Shown here in pieces: positions 9,998 to 18,619 of a stretch of 64,000 bases of DNA (its first letter is position 1; every line of letters starts with the position of its first letter). Origin of the DNA: Streptomyces ambofaciens ATCC 23877. GTDB taxonomy: Bacteria; Actinomycetota; Actinomycetes; Streptomycetales; Streptomycetaceae. The notes beneath the pieces were generated by a model. It searched no databases and was not told the origin of the DNA. It saw only the letters and a program-made list of their open reading frames with translations. Position numbers and translations under genes: made by a program. The stretch lies in NCBI RefSeq assembly GCF_001267885.1, contig NZ_CP012382.1:2777001-2841000 (forward strand), written 5' to 3'.

Positions 9998-12285
9998 GCG
10001 CGCGTCCTCCGGCTTCCGCTCGCGCCCGTCCCGCCGCGCCGGCCCCGGCCGCCGCGCCGCCGGTGGCGGCGGGTGGCGCGGTTGTCGCCGGTCTGCGTCG
10101 GCGGGGTCGTTCCCTGCTGCTGTTCCTCGACGGGGGCGTACTCGTCCTCGGGGGAGGCCTTCTTCTCCGGCAGCAGGTCCTTGACGGCGTCCTTGGACAT
10201 CTTCGGGGCGGGGATGGTGCCGTCCGCCTTGATCGTCGGCAGCTTCGCCTGCGGCCGGGGCAGCAGCGCCTTCTTCTGGTCGATGTCGCCCTCGTCCGAG
10301 ACGCCGTAGAGCGCGTCGTAGATGTTGCGGACGGCGGGGCCCGAGGCGCCGGAGCCGGTGCCGCCCTGGGAGATCGTCATGACGATCGCGTAGTCGTCGG
10401 TGTAGGTGGCGAACCAGGAGGTGGTCTGCTTGCCGTGGACCTCGGCGGTGCCGGTCTTGGCGTGCATCGGGATCTCGTCCTGGGGCCAGCCGCCGAACCG
10501 CCAGGCGGCGGTGCCGCGGGTGGCGACGCCTTCGAGGGCGTCGTCCATCTTGGCGAGCGTGGTCTTGCTTATGGGCAGCTTGCCGTGCGCCTTGGGCTCG
10601 ATCTCGTCGACGTGCTTGCCGTCGGGGCTGATGACCGCCTTGCCGATGGTGGGGTCGTAGAGGGTGCCGCCGTTGGCGATGGCTCCGTAGATGGTGGCCA
10701 TCTGGATGGGGGTGACGAGGGTGTCGCCCTGGCCGATGGAGTAGTTGATGGCGTCACCGGCGCGCATCTTGTTGCCCTCGAGGCAGCCTTCGTAGGCGAG
10801 CTTCTCGACGTAGGAGCCGTCCTTCTTGCCCGTCTTGCACCAGGCGTCCTTGTTGGCCTCCCAGTAGTCCTGCTTCCACTGGCGGTCGGGGACGCGGCCG
10901 GTGACCTCGTTGGGCAGGTCGATGCCGGTCTCCTTGCCGAGGCCGAACTGGTGGGCGGCCTTGTAGAAGTAGTCGTTGGGCTTCTTCGGCTTCATGCCCC
11001 CGTCCTTCTTCCACTCCTGGTGCGCCAGGCGGTAGTAGACGGTGTCGCAGGAGAGTTCCAGGGCGCGGCCGATGCTGATGGAGCCGTAGCTGGCCGACTC
11101 GAAGTTCTTGAAGACCTGGCCGCCGACGGAGTAGGAGCTGGAGCAGTCGTAGCCGCCGTCGAAGTCGTAGCCGGCCTCCACGGCGGCGGACGAGGAGACC
11201 ACCTTGAAGATGGAGCCGGGGGCCGCCTGGCCCTGGGTGGCCCGGTTGAGCAGCGGGTAGTTGGACTCCTTGCCGGTGAGCTTCTTGTAGTCCTTGGCGG
11301 AGATGCCGCCGACCCAGGCGTTCGGGTCGTACGTCGGGTTGGAGGCCATGGCGACGACGCGGCCGGTCTTGGCCTCCATCACCACGACCGCGCCGGCGTC
11401 GGCCTCGTAGAGCCGGTTGGTGTTGCGGTCCATCTCCTTGCGCGCGGCCTTCATCGCCTCGTTCAGCTCGTACTCGGCGACCCGCTGGACGCGGGCGTCG
11501 ATGCTGGTGACGAGGTTGGAGCCGGGCACGCCGGGGTCGGATTCGGCTTCGCCGATGACGCGGCCGAGGTTGTCGACCTCGTAGCGGGTGACGCCGGCCT
11601 TGCCGCGCAGCGCCTTGTCGTACTGGCGCTCGATGCCGGAGCGGCCGACCTGGTCGGAGCGCAGGAAGGGCGAGTCGGTGTCCTTGGCCTTCTCGATCTC
11701 CTCGTCGGTGACCGGGGAGAGGTAGCCGAGGACCTGTCCGGTGTTGGCCTTGCCGGGGCTCGCGTAGCGGCGTACGGCCATGGGCTCGGCGGTGATGCCG
11801 GGGAAGTCCTCGGCACGCTCGCGGATCTGGAGGGCCTGCTTGGCGGTGGCCTCGTCGGTGACGGGGATCGGCTGGTAGGGCGAGCCGTTCCAGCAGGGCT
11901 GGGGGGTCTCGGCGTCGCACAGCCGGACCTTGTCCATGACGTCCTTGGGCTTCATGCCGAGGACGCCGGCGAGCTTGGTGAGGACGGCCTCGCCGTCGTC
12001 CTTCATCTTCAGCAGGTCGGTGCGGGAGGCGGAGACGACGAGCCGGGTCTCGTTGTCGGCGAGCGCCACGCCGCGCGCGTCCAGGATGGAGCCGCGGGGC
12101 GCGGGCTGGACGACCTGCTGGACGTGGTTGCCCGAGGCCTCCTTGGCGTACTCGTCGCCCTGGCGGATCTGGAGGTACCAGAGCCTGCCGCCGAGGGTGC
12201 CGAGGAGGGAGAGGACCAGGACCTGGATGACGACGAGCCGGATCTGGACGCGGGTGCTGCGGCCGGTCTCGGGGATGTTAGTCAT
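9994..12285 (-). CDS. mrdA: Class B penicillin-binding protein 2 (transpeptidase)
   Basis: A 763-aa membrane-anchored D,D-transpeptidase that cross-links peptidoglycan with RodA. A single N-terminal membrane segment (LVVIQVLVLSLLGTL) is followed by the PBP dimerisation domain (PAPRGSILDARGVALADN) and the transpeptidase domain. The active-site motif is SIFK with Ser about 358; SxN appears as SCD in LELSCDTVYYRLA, as in other actinobacterial PBP2s, and the third motif is KTG in HAKTGTAEVHG. The C-terminal 60 residues are Arg/Gly/Thr-rich and likely disordered. The start is ATG 12285 (MTNIPETGRSTRVQ). It lies 107 bp after mreD and overlaps rodA by 4 nt. Confidence 0.95.
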   Translation of the reverse strand: MTNIPETGRSTRVQIRLVVIQVLVLSLLGTLGGRLWYLQIRQGDEYAKEASGNHVQQVVQPAPRGSILDARGVALADNETRLVVSASRTDLLKMKDDGEAVLTKLAGVLGMKPKDVMDKVRLCDAETPQPCWNGSPYQPIPVTDEATAKQALQIRERAEDFPGITAEPMAVRRYASPGKANTGQVLGYLSPVTDEEIEKAKDTDSPFLRSDQVGRSGIERQYDKALRGKAGVTRYEVDNLGRVIGEAESDPGVPGSNLVTSIDARVQRVAEYELNEAMKAARKEMDRNTNRLYEADAGAVVVMEAKTGRVVAMASNPTYDPNAWVGGISAKDYKKLTGKESNYPLLNRATQGQAAPGSIFKVVSSSAAVEAGYDFDGGYDCSSSYSVGGQVFKNFESASYGSISIGRALELSCDTVYYRLAHQEWKKDGGMKPKKPNDYFYKAAHQFGLGKETGIDLPNEVTGRVPDRQWKQDYWEANKDAWCKTGKKDGSYVEKLAYEGCLEGNKMRAGDAINYSIGQGDTLVTPIQMATIYGAIANGGTLYDPTIGKAVISPDGKHVDEIEPKAHGKLPISKTTLAKMDDALEGVATRGTAAWRFGGWPQDEIPMHAKTGTAEVHGKQTTSWFATYTDDYAIVMTISQGGTGSGASGPAVRNIYDALYGVSDEGDIDQKKALLPRPQAKLPTIKADGTIPAPKMSKDAVKDLLPEKKASPEDEYAPVEEQQQGTTPPTQTGDNRATRRHRRRGGRGRRGGTGASGSRRTRA

Positions 12286-12392
12286 GGGCGCGGCCCATTC
12301 CGTTGAGGGTGGCGGTGGGCGACGGGTGGGCGTTCGTCACTGCTGCTGCCTCCCCCTCGCCGCGTGTGTGCTGGATGTGTGCTGCCGCGTGC

Positions 12393-13064
12393 TCACAGCC
12401 GCTTGACCCCCTTGATGCGTCCGGCTCGGGCCACCCGGGCCCGGGCCGCCTTCACCCGCAGTCCGTTGCGCTGGTTGCCGATGCGCAGACCGGTGCCTCC
12501 GGAGAGCCAGCCGGAGGAGATGTCGGCTTTCTGGCTCGCGGAGCTGGACTCGGCCAGCGGGTCGTTCTCGGCGCGTCTGGCGAGGGCCATGATGCCGGGG
12601 ACGACGAAGGGCGCGAGCAGCAGGTCGTAGAGGGCGGCCGTGAACAGCAGGCTCGGCAGGCCCACGTGGCGGGCGGCGGTGTCGCCGACGAGGGCGCCGA
12701 CGCCGGCGTAGAGCAGGGTGGTGCCGATGGCCGCGACGACCACGACGGCCATGGGGCCGGTGGCGGACCTGAGCCGGCCGTTCTCCGGTTTGGCGAGGCC
12801 GGCGAGGTAGCCGATGAGGCAGAGCACCAGGGCGTAGCGGCCGGCGGCGTGGTCGGCGGGCGGGGCGAGGTCGGCGAGCAGTCCGGCGCCGAAGCCGACG
12901 AGGGCGCCGCCGACGTGGCCGTAGACCAGGGCGAGGCCGAGGACGGTGAGGAGGAGCAGGTCGGGGACGGCGCCGGGCAGGTGCAGGCGGGCGAGGACGC
13001 TCACCTGAATCACCAGGGCGACGACGACCAGGGAGGCGGACAGCAGGATCCGGTTGACGCGCAT
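12393..13064 (-). CDS. mreD: Rod shape-determining protein MreD
   Basis: A 223-aa membrane protein with five or six hydrophobic segments, starting MRVNRILLSASLVVVALVIQ. Residues 30-110 (LLLLTVLGLALVYGHVGGALVGFGAGLLADLAPP) match MreD. It is part of the elongasome with MreC and MreB. It starts 13 bp after the mreC stop with AGGAG in that gap, so the two are co-translated. The 50-residue C-terminal tail is basic and beyond the usual MreD core. Confidence 0.93.
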   Translation of the reverse strand: MRVNRILLSASLVVVALVIQVSVLARLHLPGAVPDLLLLTVLGLALVYGHVGGALVGFGAGLLADLAPPADHAAGRYALVLCLIGYLAGLAKPENGRLRSATGPMAVVVVAAIGTTLLYAGVGALVGDTAARHVGLPSLLFTAALYDLLLAPFVVPGIMALARRAENDPLAESSSASQKADISSGWLSGGTGLRIGNQRNGLRVKAARARVARAGRIKGVKRL

Positions 13065-13077
13065 GGGGTGAAAGCTC

Positions 13078-14085
13078 CTACTGCTCGTTCGGCTCGGTCT
13101 GCTCGGTCCGCCCGTCCGGCGCGGTCTGCCCGTCCGGTGACTGCCCGTCCGGTGACTGGCCGTCGAGGCCGGCCCCGGCGGACGGGGTCGCGGTCACCGT
13201 GACGGTCGGCGTGGGCTTCGGCTTCGGCTTGTCCGGGAGCACCGTGTCGCGCGGGTCCTTCTGCGGGGCCTGGACGACGACGCCGACGATGTCGAGCTTG
13301 GTGAAGCTGACGAACGGCGTGACGTCGAGGATGCGGGTCAGGTCGCCGCCGGAGGGGTCGACACGGGAGACGACGCCGACAGGGACGCCCGGCACGAACG
13401 GCTTGTCGGCCTGGGAGCCGAAGGTGACCAGCCGGTCGCCCTTCTTGACCTCGGCCTTGCCGTTGAGGAGTTCGACGCGCAGCGGGCGGCCGCCCTGGCC
13501 GGAGGCGAAGCCGAGTTCGTCGCCGGCCTCCATCCGGGTGCCGACGGTGAAGTCGGGGTCGTTGGCGAGCAGCACGGTGGCGCTGTTCGGCCCGACGGTG
13601 GTCACGCGCCCCACGAGGCCGTCGCCGTTGAGGACGGTCATGTCCCGCTTGATGCCGTCGGCCGCACCGACGTCGATGGTGACGGTCCAGGAGAAGCCCT
13701 GGGCGGCTCCTATGGCGATGACCTGGGCGCCCTTGATGCCGTACTGGCCGGCGCCGGCGAGTCCGAGCATCTTGTCGAACTGCTTCAGGCGGCTGCGGCC
13801 ACGCTCGTCGCTGCCGAGCTTCGCCTTCAGGGCCGCGTTCTGCGTCTCGAGCGCGGCGAGCCGGTCGTGCCGGTCGCCGGAGTCGCGGATCGCGGAGACC
13901 GCGTTGCCGACCGGGTCGACGGCGGAGGACACCCCGTTCTCGATCGGGCCGAAGACCGAGGCCGCGGCCTGCCGGGCACCGTCGACCGGTGAGTCCTCCC
14001 CGCCGCGGATGTCCACCGTGATCAGTGCGAACGCGATGGCGATCAGCAGCACCAGGAGCAGCCGGCTCTCTTTCGTGTCCCTCAC
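13078..14085 (-). CDS. mreC: Rod shape-determining protein MreC
   Basis: A 335-aa bitopic protein from GTG 14085 (MRDTKESRLLLVLLIAIAFAL) with GAGGAAGG about 13 nt upstream. It has one N-terminal membrane segment, a coiled-coil stretch (LAALETQNAALKAKLG), then the beta-rich MreC domain (GFSWTVTIDVGAADGIKRDMT, GDGLVGRVTTVGPNSATVLL). The last 65 residues are a Pro/Thr/Asp/Gly-rich tail with SPDGQ repeats. It scaffolds PBP2/RodA on the outer face of the membrane. A strong hairpin separates it from mreB, so it may have its own promoter in the 201-bp gap. Confidence 0.94.
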   Translation of the reverse strand: MRDTKESRLLLVLLIAIAFALITVDIRGGEDSPVDGARQAAASVFGPIENGVSSAVDPVGNAVSAIRDSGDRHDRLAALETQNAALKAKLGSDERGRSRLKQFDKMLGLAGAGQYGIKGAQVIAIGAAQGFSWTVTIDVGAADGIKRDMTVLNGDGLVGRVTTVGPNSATVLLANDPDFTVGTRMEAGDELGFASGQGGRPLRVELLNGKAEVKKGDRLVTFGSQADKPFVPGVPVGVVSRVDPSGGDLTRILDVTPFVSFTKLDIVGVVVQAPQKDPRDTVLPDKPKPKPTPTVTVTATPSAGAGLDGQSPDGQSPDGQTAPDGRTEQTEPNEQ

Positions 14086-14237
14086 GTGCGGCGGCCGTGC
14101 CTTCCTCGTCGAAATTCGGGAATCTCGGAATTTACGTGGCGGTGTTCAGGAATTCAGATGTCTCGGTGGGTGCGGTGCTCGGGGCGGTCGCGCCGCACTT
14201 GCCGTGCTTGCCGTACTGAAGCCTCTATATCAACGAT

Positions 14238-14271
14238 CCGCCGCACGAGAGGAGATCGTCTCGTACGGCGG
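14238..14271 (-). terminator. Hairpin immediately downstream of mreB
   Basis: A 13-bp stem with one mismatch (ccgccgcacgaga / tctcgtacggcgg) and an 8-nt loop begins 15 nt after the mreB stop on the minus strand. There is no U-tract. Its position fits an intercistronic terminator or attenuator giving excess mreB mRNA over mreCD-PBP2-rodA. Confidence 0.72.
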
Positions 14272-14286
14272 AACCGAAGCGTTACG

Positions 14287-15318
14287 TCATCTGCGGGGCT
14301 GGGCGTCCAGCACCTGCTGGAGCGCCTCGAACTCCTCGACGCACTTGCCGGAGCCGAGCGCCACGCTGTCCAGCGGGTCCTCGGCGATGTGGATCGGCAT
14401 TCCGGTCTCCCGGCGCAGCCGCTCGTCGAGCCCGCGCAGCAGGGCGCCGCCGCCGGTCAGGACGATGCCCCGGTCCATGATGTCGCCGGACAGCTCCGGC
14501 GGACACTTGTCGAGGGTGGTCTTGACGGCGTCGACGATCGCGTTGACCGGCTCCTCGATCGCCTTGCGCACTTCGGCGGCGGAGATGACGACGGTCTTGG
14601 GCAGCCCGGAGACGAGGTCCCGGCCGCGGATTTCGGTGTGCTCGTCGGAGTCGAGGTCGTACGCCGAACCGATCGTGATCTTGATCTGTTCGGCCGTGCG
14701 CTCACCCAGCAGAAGGCTGTACTCCTTCTTGACGTGCTGGATGATCGCGTTGTCCAGCTCGTCACCCGCGACACGGATGGACTGGGCGGTGACGATGCCG
14801 CCGAGCGAGATGACCGCGACCTCCGTGGTGCCGCCGCCGATGTCCACCACCATGTTGCCCGTGGCCTCGTGGACCGGCAGGCCGGAGCCGATGGCCGCGG
14901 CCATGGGCTCCTCGATGATGTGCACCTGACGAGCGCCGGCCTGGGACGACGCCTCGATGACGGCGCGGCGCTCGACGCCGGTGATGCCCGAGGGCACACA
15001 GACGACGACCCGCGGACGAGCCAGATACCGCCGCTTGTGGATCTTCAGGATGAAGTAGCGGAGCATCCGCTCGGTGATCTCGAAGTCGGCGATGACGCCG
15101 TCCTTCAGCGGGCGCACGGCAACGATGTTGCCGGGCGTGCGCCCGATCATCTTCTTCGCTTCGGCGCCGACCGCGAGGATGCCACCGGTGTTGGTGTTGA
15201 TCGCGACGACGGACGGCTCGTTGAGTACGATCCCGCGACCCCTGACGTACACCAGCGTGTTGGCGGTCCCGAGGTCGACAGCCATGTCACGGCCGATGAA
15301 CGACATTGAGTTCCCCAT
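14287..15318 (-). CDS. mreB: Rod shape-determining protein MreB (actin homologue)
   Basis: A 343-aa actin-fold ATPase beginning [20 protein letters not shown]. Phosphate-1 [10 protein letters not shown], connect-1, phosphate-2 ([13 protein letters not shown]) and the adenosine motif ([15 protein letters not shown]) are all present. ATG 15318 matches the usual Streptomyces N-terminus; the ATG at 15306 (MSFIGRD) has a better-spaced GGGGAA and is an alternative. In Streptomyces MreB is needed for sound spore walls rather than vegetative growth. It is the first gene of the mreBCD-PBP2-rodA cluster and is followed by a hairpin. Confidence 0.96.
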   Translation of the reverse strand: MGNSMSFIGRDMAVDLGTANTLVYVRGRGIVLNEPSVVAINTNTGGILAVGAEAKKMIGRTPGNIVAVRPLKDGVIADFEITERMLRYFILKIHKRRYLARPRVVVCVPSGITGVERRAVIEASSQAGARQVHIIEEPMAAAIGSGLPVHEATGNMVVDIGGGTTEVAVISLGGIVTAQSIRVAGDELDNAIIQHVKKEYSLLLGERTAEQIKITIGSAYDLDSDEHTEIRGRDLVSGLPKTVVISAAEVRKAIEEPVNAIVDAVKTTLDKCPPELSGDIMDRGIVLTGGGALLRGLDERLRRETGMPIHIAEDPLDSVALGSGKCVEEFEALQQVLDAQPRR

Positions 15319-15625
15319 CAGGATTCGACTGGCCTTCCCAGGAGCTTTTGAGGGCTTTTCAGGTAGGCGAAGTGGGTGCAGTGACGCGTGGAGGCTTCCA
15401 TCGTAGACGCGCTTTCGCGAACACTGCGCGAGGGTCTTCGCCATTGTCAGCAGATGGCGCCGCGCCTCGCTTGTGGAGACGGGCCAACGGGGGCATCCGT
15501 TCCCCCGATCAGGCGCGCATATGCCACAGGGCGGTCGCTTTTACGCGACCGCCCCGGTGCGCTGCGGGCCATTCGGCTGACGCGGCGTCAGAAAAAAGAT
15601 GTGTCCGGCGTGTCCGGAAGGAGGC
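15319..15625. other. mreB upstream region, no gene
   Basis: The 307 bp between the ndk stop and the mreB start hold no supported gene. They contain the ndk terminator hairpin (15529-15554) and must contain the mreB promoter(s). I could not assign -35/-10 elements with confidence. Confidence 0.6.
15529..15554 (-). terminator. Hairpin terminator after ndk
   Basis: A perfect 10-bp stem (gggcggtcgc / gcgaccgccc) with loop ttttac lies 71 bp downstream of the ndk stop on the minus strand. Confidence 0.75.
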
Positions 15626-16039
15626 TCAGACCCGGCCCGGGAAGAAGATCTTCAGCTCGCGCTCGGCGGACTCCTCGGAGTCGGAGGCGTGGATCAGGTT
15701 CTCCCGGACGATCACGCCGAAGTCCCCGCGGATGGAGCCGGGGGCGGCGGCGATCGGGTCGGTCGAACCGGCCAGCGCGCGCACGCCCTCGATGACCCGC
15801 TCGCCCTCGACGACCAGGACGACGACCGGACCGGACGACATGAACTCGACCAGCGGCTCGTAGAAGGGCTTGCCCTTGTGCTCGCCGTAGTGCTGCTCCA
15901 GCGTGTCGGTGTCCAGGGTGCGCAGTTCCAGCGCGGTGATCTGCCAGCCGGCCTTGCGCTCGATACGGCTGATGATCTCGCCGGTCAGGCCGCGACGGAC
16001 GGCGTCGGGCTTGAGGAGGACGAGGCTGCGCTGGGTCAC
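15626..16039 (-). CDS. ndk: Nucleoside diphosphate kinase
   Basis: A 137-aa enzyme that transfers the gamma phosphate of NTPs to NDPs through a phospho-histidine. The start is GTG 16039 with AAGGGAG upstream (MTQRSLVLLKPDAVRRGLTG). The catalytic histidine is in NLIHASDSEESA; KPDAV and GSIRGDFG nucleotide-site motifs are present. Length is normal for the family. It is flanked on both sides by long non-coding stretches, so it appears monocistronic. Confidence 0.97.
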   Translation of the reverse strand: MTQRSLVLLKPDAVRRGLTGEIISRIERKAGWQITALELRTLDTDTLEQHYGEHKGKPFYEPLVEFMSSGPVVVLVVEGERVIEGVRALAGSTDPIAAAPGSIRGDFGVIVRENLIHASDSEESAERELKIFFPGRV

Positions 16040-16420
16040 GACGGGCTCCCTTGGGGTGTGCGGTGGTGCGGCGTGATGACTGAGGTTACCGGGCGTGTCG
16101 CGGCACCCGTCACGCAGCGTCAGCCGACGACCGGGCGGCGCACCGCCGAGCTCCTCCAGCGGCGACGGTCAGCGCCCCGCGAAGGCTGCTCGAGCGGCAT
16201 CGGACAGCCCCTGCCGAGGCAGGCTCCGGCAGCGACGGACAGCGCCCCCACCAAGCCTCCTCGGACGGCGACCAGCCACTACCCCGCGAAACCACCCCGT
16301 ACGGCGACCGGACGGCGCCCCGCGAAACCATCCCGTACGGCGACCGGGCGGCGCCCCGCGGAGCGTGCCCCGCGAGATCTCCTCATGCGGCGTCGGGCAG
16401 CGCGCCCCCGCGGAGGCTGC
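16040..16420. repeat. Repeat-rich intergenic region between DUF4233 gene and ndk
   Basis: These 381 bp carry no supported gene. The clearest repeat is a 36-bp tandem pair at 16284-16319 and 16320-16355 (ccgcgaaacca...cggcgccc, two base changes), with degenerate relatives on both sides. A near-copy of the 3' end of the DUF4233 gene (gacgccgc before a TGA) occurs just past its stop, around 16383-16395. It looks like slippage-generated or decaying sequence. Confidence 0.65.
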
Positions 16421-16777
16421 TCAGGCGGCGTCGGGGGCCGCGCCCTCGGCCTGGGCGGCGAACCTCGCCTTCGCCTCGTCGATCTTCCGCCCGTAGTGCA
16501 CCGAGGCCCACCACAGGGCCGCGAAGATCGCGCCCAGGAAGAACATGGACGACACGATGAACCCGGAGGCGATCAGGGCGATCTGCAGGGCCCAGCCGAG
16601 GGCGACGCCGACCGGCCGGGTCACCACGCCGCACAGGGCCACGCACAGGAACATCGCGATGCCGCTGACCGTCCACACCGTCCCCGTGGCCAGGTCCGGG
16701 TCCTTCATGGCGACCAGTCCGGCGAAGCCGATGACGAAGAACTCGCCGATCAAGGTCGAAGCACAGAGCGTACGCAC
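16421..16777 (-). CDS. DUF4233 small membrane protein downstream of folC
   Basis: A 118-aa protein with four hydrophobic segments (LIGEFFVIGFAGLVAM, VSGIAMFLCVALCGVV, GWALQIALIASGFIV, MFFLGAIFAALWWASVHYG) and a charged C-terminal helix (KIDEAKARFAAQAEG). It matches the actinobacterial DUF4233 family, which regularly follows folC. It starts at GTG 16777, 8 bp after the folC stop, with the GAGG ribosome site overlapping that stop, so translation is coupled. Function is unknown. Confidence 0.85.
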   Translation of the reverse strand: MRTLCASTLIGEFFVIGFAGLVAMKDPDLATGTVWTVSGIAMFLCVALCGVVTRPVGVALGWALQIALIASGFIVSSMFFLGAIFAALWWASVHYGRKIDEAKARFAAQAEGAAPDAA

Positions 16778-16785
16778 GTGGATCC

Positions 16786-18309
16786 TCAGCCCTTCCCCAG
16801 CAGCAGCCGGGCTTCTCCGACGGTGATGACGGAACCGGTGACGAGCACACCGCCGCCCGCGAACTCGCCCTCCTCCTCGGCCAGCGTGATCGCGGCCTCC
16901 AGGGCGTCCGGCAGTCGCGGCTCGACCTGGACGCGGTCCTCGCCGAACACCTCGACGGCGATCCCGGCCAGCTCGTCGGCGTCCATCGCGCGGTGACTGG
17001 TGTTCTGGGTGACGACGACCTCGGCGAAGACCGGCTCGAAGGCCTCCAGGAGCCCGCGCACGTTCTTGTCGCCGCTGGCACCGACCACGCCGATGAGCCG
17101 GCTGAACTGGAAGGCCTCCCCGACCGCCTCGGCGGTGACGCGGGCGCCCGCCGGGTTGTGCGCGGCGTCCAGCACCACGGTCGGCGAGCGCCGGACCACC
17201 TCCATCCGCCCCGGTGAGGCGACGGCGGCGAAGGCCTTGCGCACGGTGTCGACGTCCAGCGGCTCGGGGCGCTGCGCGCCGACGCCGAAGAACGCCTCGA
17301 CGGCGGCCAGCGCGACCGCCGCGTTGTGCGCCTGGTGGGCGCCGTGCAGCGGCAGGTAGATCTCGGTGTACTCGCCGCCGAGCCCACGCAGGGTCACCAG
17401 CTGCCCGCCGACGGCGACCTCCCGCGCGACGACGCCGAACTCCAGCCCTTCGCGGGCCACGGTGGCGTTGACGTCCACCGCCTTCTTCAGCATGACCTGC
17501 GCCGCGTCCACCGGCTGCTGGGCCAGGATCACGGTGGCGTCCTGCTTGACGATGCCGGCCTTCTCGGTGGCGATCGCGCCGGGCGTCTCGCCGAGCCGGT
17601 CGGTGTGGTCCAGGTCGATGGGGGTGACGACGGCGACGTCCCCGTCGATGACGTTGGTGGCGTCCCAGGAACCGCCCATGCCGACCTCGACGACGGCCAC
17701 GTCGACGGGCGCGTCGGCGAAGGCGGCGTACGCCATGGCGGTCAGCACCTCGAAGAACGACAGCCGGTACTCCTGCTGCCCGTCGACCATCTCGACGTAC
17801 GGCTTGATGTCCTGGTACGTCTCGATGAACCGCTCGGCGGCGATCGCGGCGCCGTCCAGGCTGATCCGCTCGGTGATCGACTGCACGTGCGGCGAGGTGT
17901 ACCGCCCGGTGCGCAGCTCGAAGGCGCCGAGCAGGGCCTCGATCATGCGGGCGGTGGAGGTCTTGCCGTTGGTCCCCGTGATGTGGATGGAGGGGTACGA
18001 CCGCTGCGGGTCGCCCAGCACGTCCATCAGCGCGGCGATGCGGGAGACGGAGGGCTCCAGCTTGGTCTCGCCCCAGCGGGTCGCGAGCTCCGCCTCGACC
18101 TCGCGCAGCGCCCGGTCCACCTCGGGGTCCTCGGGGCGCCCGGGCACGTCGGCCTGCGGGGGGCCGCCCTGGGTGCGCAGCGTGCGGCTGCCGGCCTCGA
18201 TGACGGCGAGGTCGGGGTCGCGGGTGGTCTCGGCCGCGATGATCTCGTCGAAGTCGCTGGTGGAGTCGTCGGGCTCGGGCGGGTCGTTCTGGCCGGGGAT
18301 GTCGCTCAC
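16786..18309 (-). CDS. folC: Bifunctional folylpolyglutamate/dihydrofolate synthase
   Basis: A 507-aa Mur-ligase-family enzyme adding glutamate to dihydropteroate and tetrahydrofolates. The start is GTG 18309. The first 80 residues are an acidic extension not needed for the fold. The ATP P-loop is ITGTNGKTSTARMIEALL (about residues 110-127), followed by the folate loop (YTSPHVQSITERISLDG), the FFEVLTAMAY and VVEVGMGGSWDATNV motifs, the lysine-carbamate region EKAGIVKQ, and the C-terminal HNPAGARVTAEAV. The valS gene lies upstream on the same strand but 310 bp and a terminator away, so folC probably has its own promoter. Confidence 0.95.
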   Translation of the reverse strand: MSDIPGQNDPPEPDDSTSDFDEIIAAETTRDPDLAVIEAGSRTLRTQGGPPQADVPGRPEDPEVDRALREVEAELATRWGETKLEPSVSRIAALMDVLGDPQRSYPSIHITGTNGKTSTARMIEALLGAFELRTGRYTSPHVQSITERISLDGAAIAAERFIETYQDIKPYVEMVDGQQEYRLSFFEVLTAMAYAAFADAPVDVAVVEVGMGGSWDATNVIDGDVAVVTPIDLDHTDRLGETPGAIATEKAGIVKQDATVILAQQPVDAAQVMLKKAVDVNATVAREGLEFGVVAREVAVGGQLVTLRGLGGEYTEIYLPLHGAHQAHNAAVALAAVEAFFGVGAQRPEPLDVDTVRKAFAAVASPGRMEVVRRSPTVVLDAAHNPAGARVTAEAVGEAFQFSRLIGVVGASGDKNVRGLLEAFEPVFAEVVVTQNTSHRAMDADELAGIAVEVFGEDRVQVEPRLPDALEAAITLAEEEGEFAGGGVLVTGSVITVGEARLLLGKG

Positions 18310-18619
18310 GGGGACCAGTCTACGTACCCCGGGTCGCGGGCAGTCGTGCCGCTTGGGGCGATGGGGGTCCCCCCGCTCGAGCGTAGCCGAGAGTGGGTGA
18401 GGGCGGGCGCGGGCGGCACCCCGTGGCGCCGGGCCGCGCGACCCCCTGCCGGGCGCCGACGGAGTGGGGTGGCATGGGTCTCGCGGCGAGTGCGGCGCCC
18501 AGGTGGCTGGTCACGCCCACGCGGCGGAGCCGCGCATCGATACAGCCCCGCGTTCCCTTGAGGACGTGAAGGCTCCCGGTACCGACACGGCACCGGGAGC
18601 CTTCATCGACGTACCGGCG
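18310..18619. other. folC upstream region with intergenic repeat
   Basis: There is no gene in these 310 bp. At 18368-18398 is tccccccgctcgagcg followed by agccgagagtggg, a partly palindromic element that I recall as a dispersed Streptomyces intergenic repeat; copy number cannot be checked from one window. The valS terminator is at 18568-18604. The folC promoter should lie between them. Confidence 0.55.
18568..18604 (-). terminator. Hairpin terminator after valS
   Basis: A perfect 13-bp stem (gaaggctcccggt / accgggagccttc) with an 11-nt loop starts 15 bp downstream of the valS stop. Confidence 0.82.
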
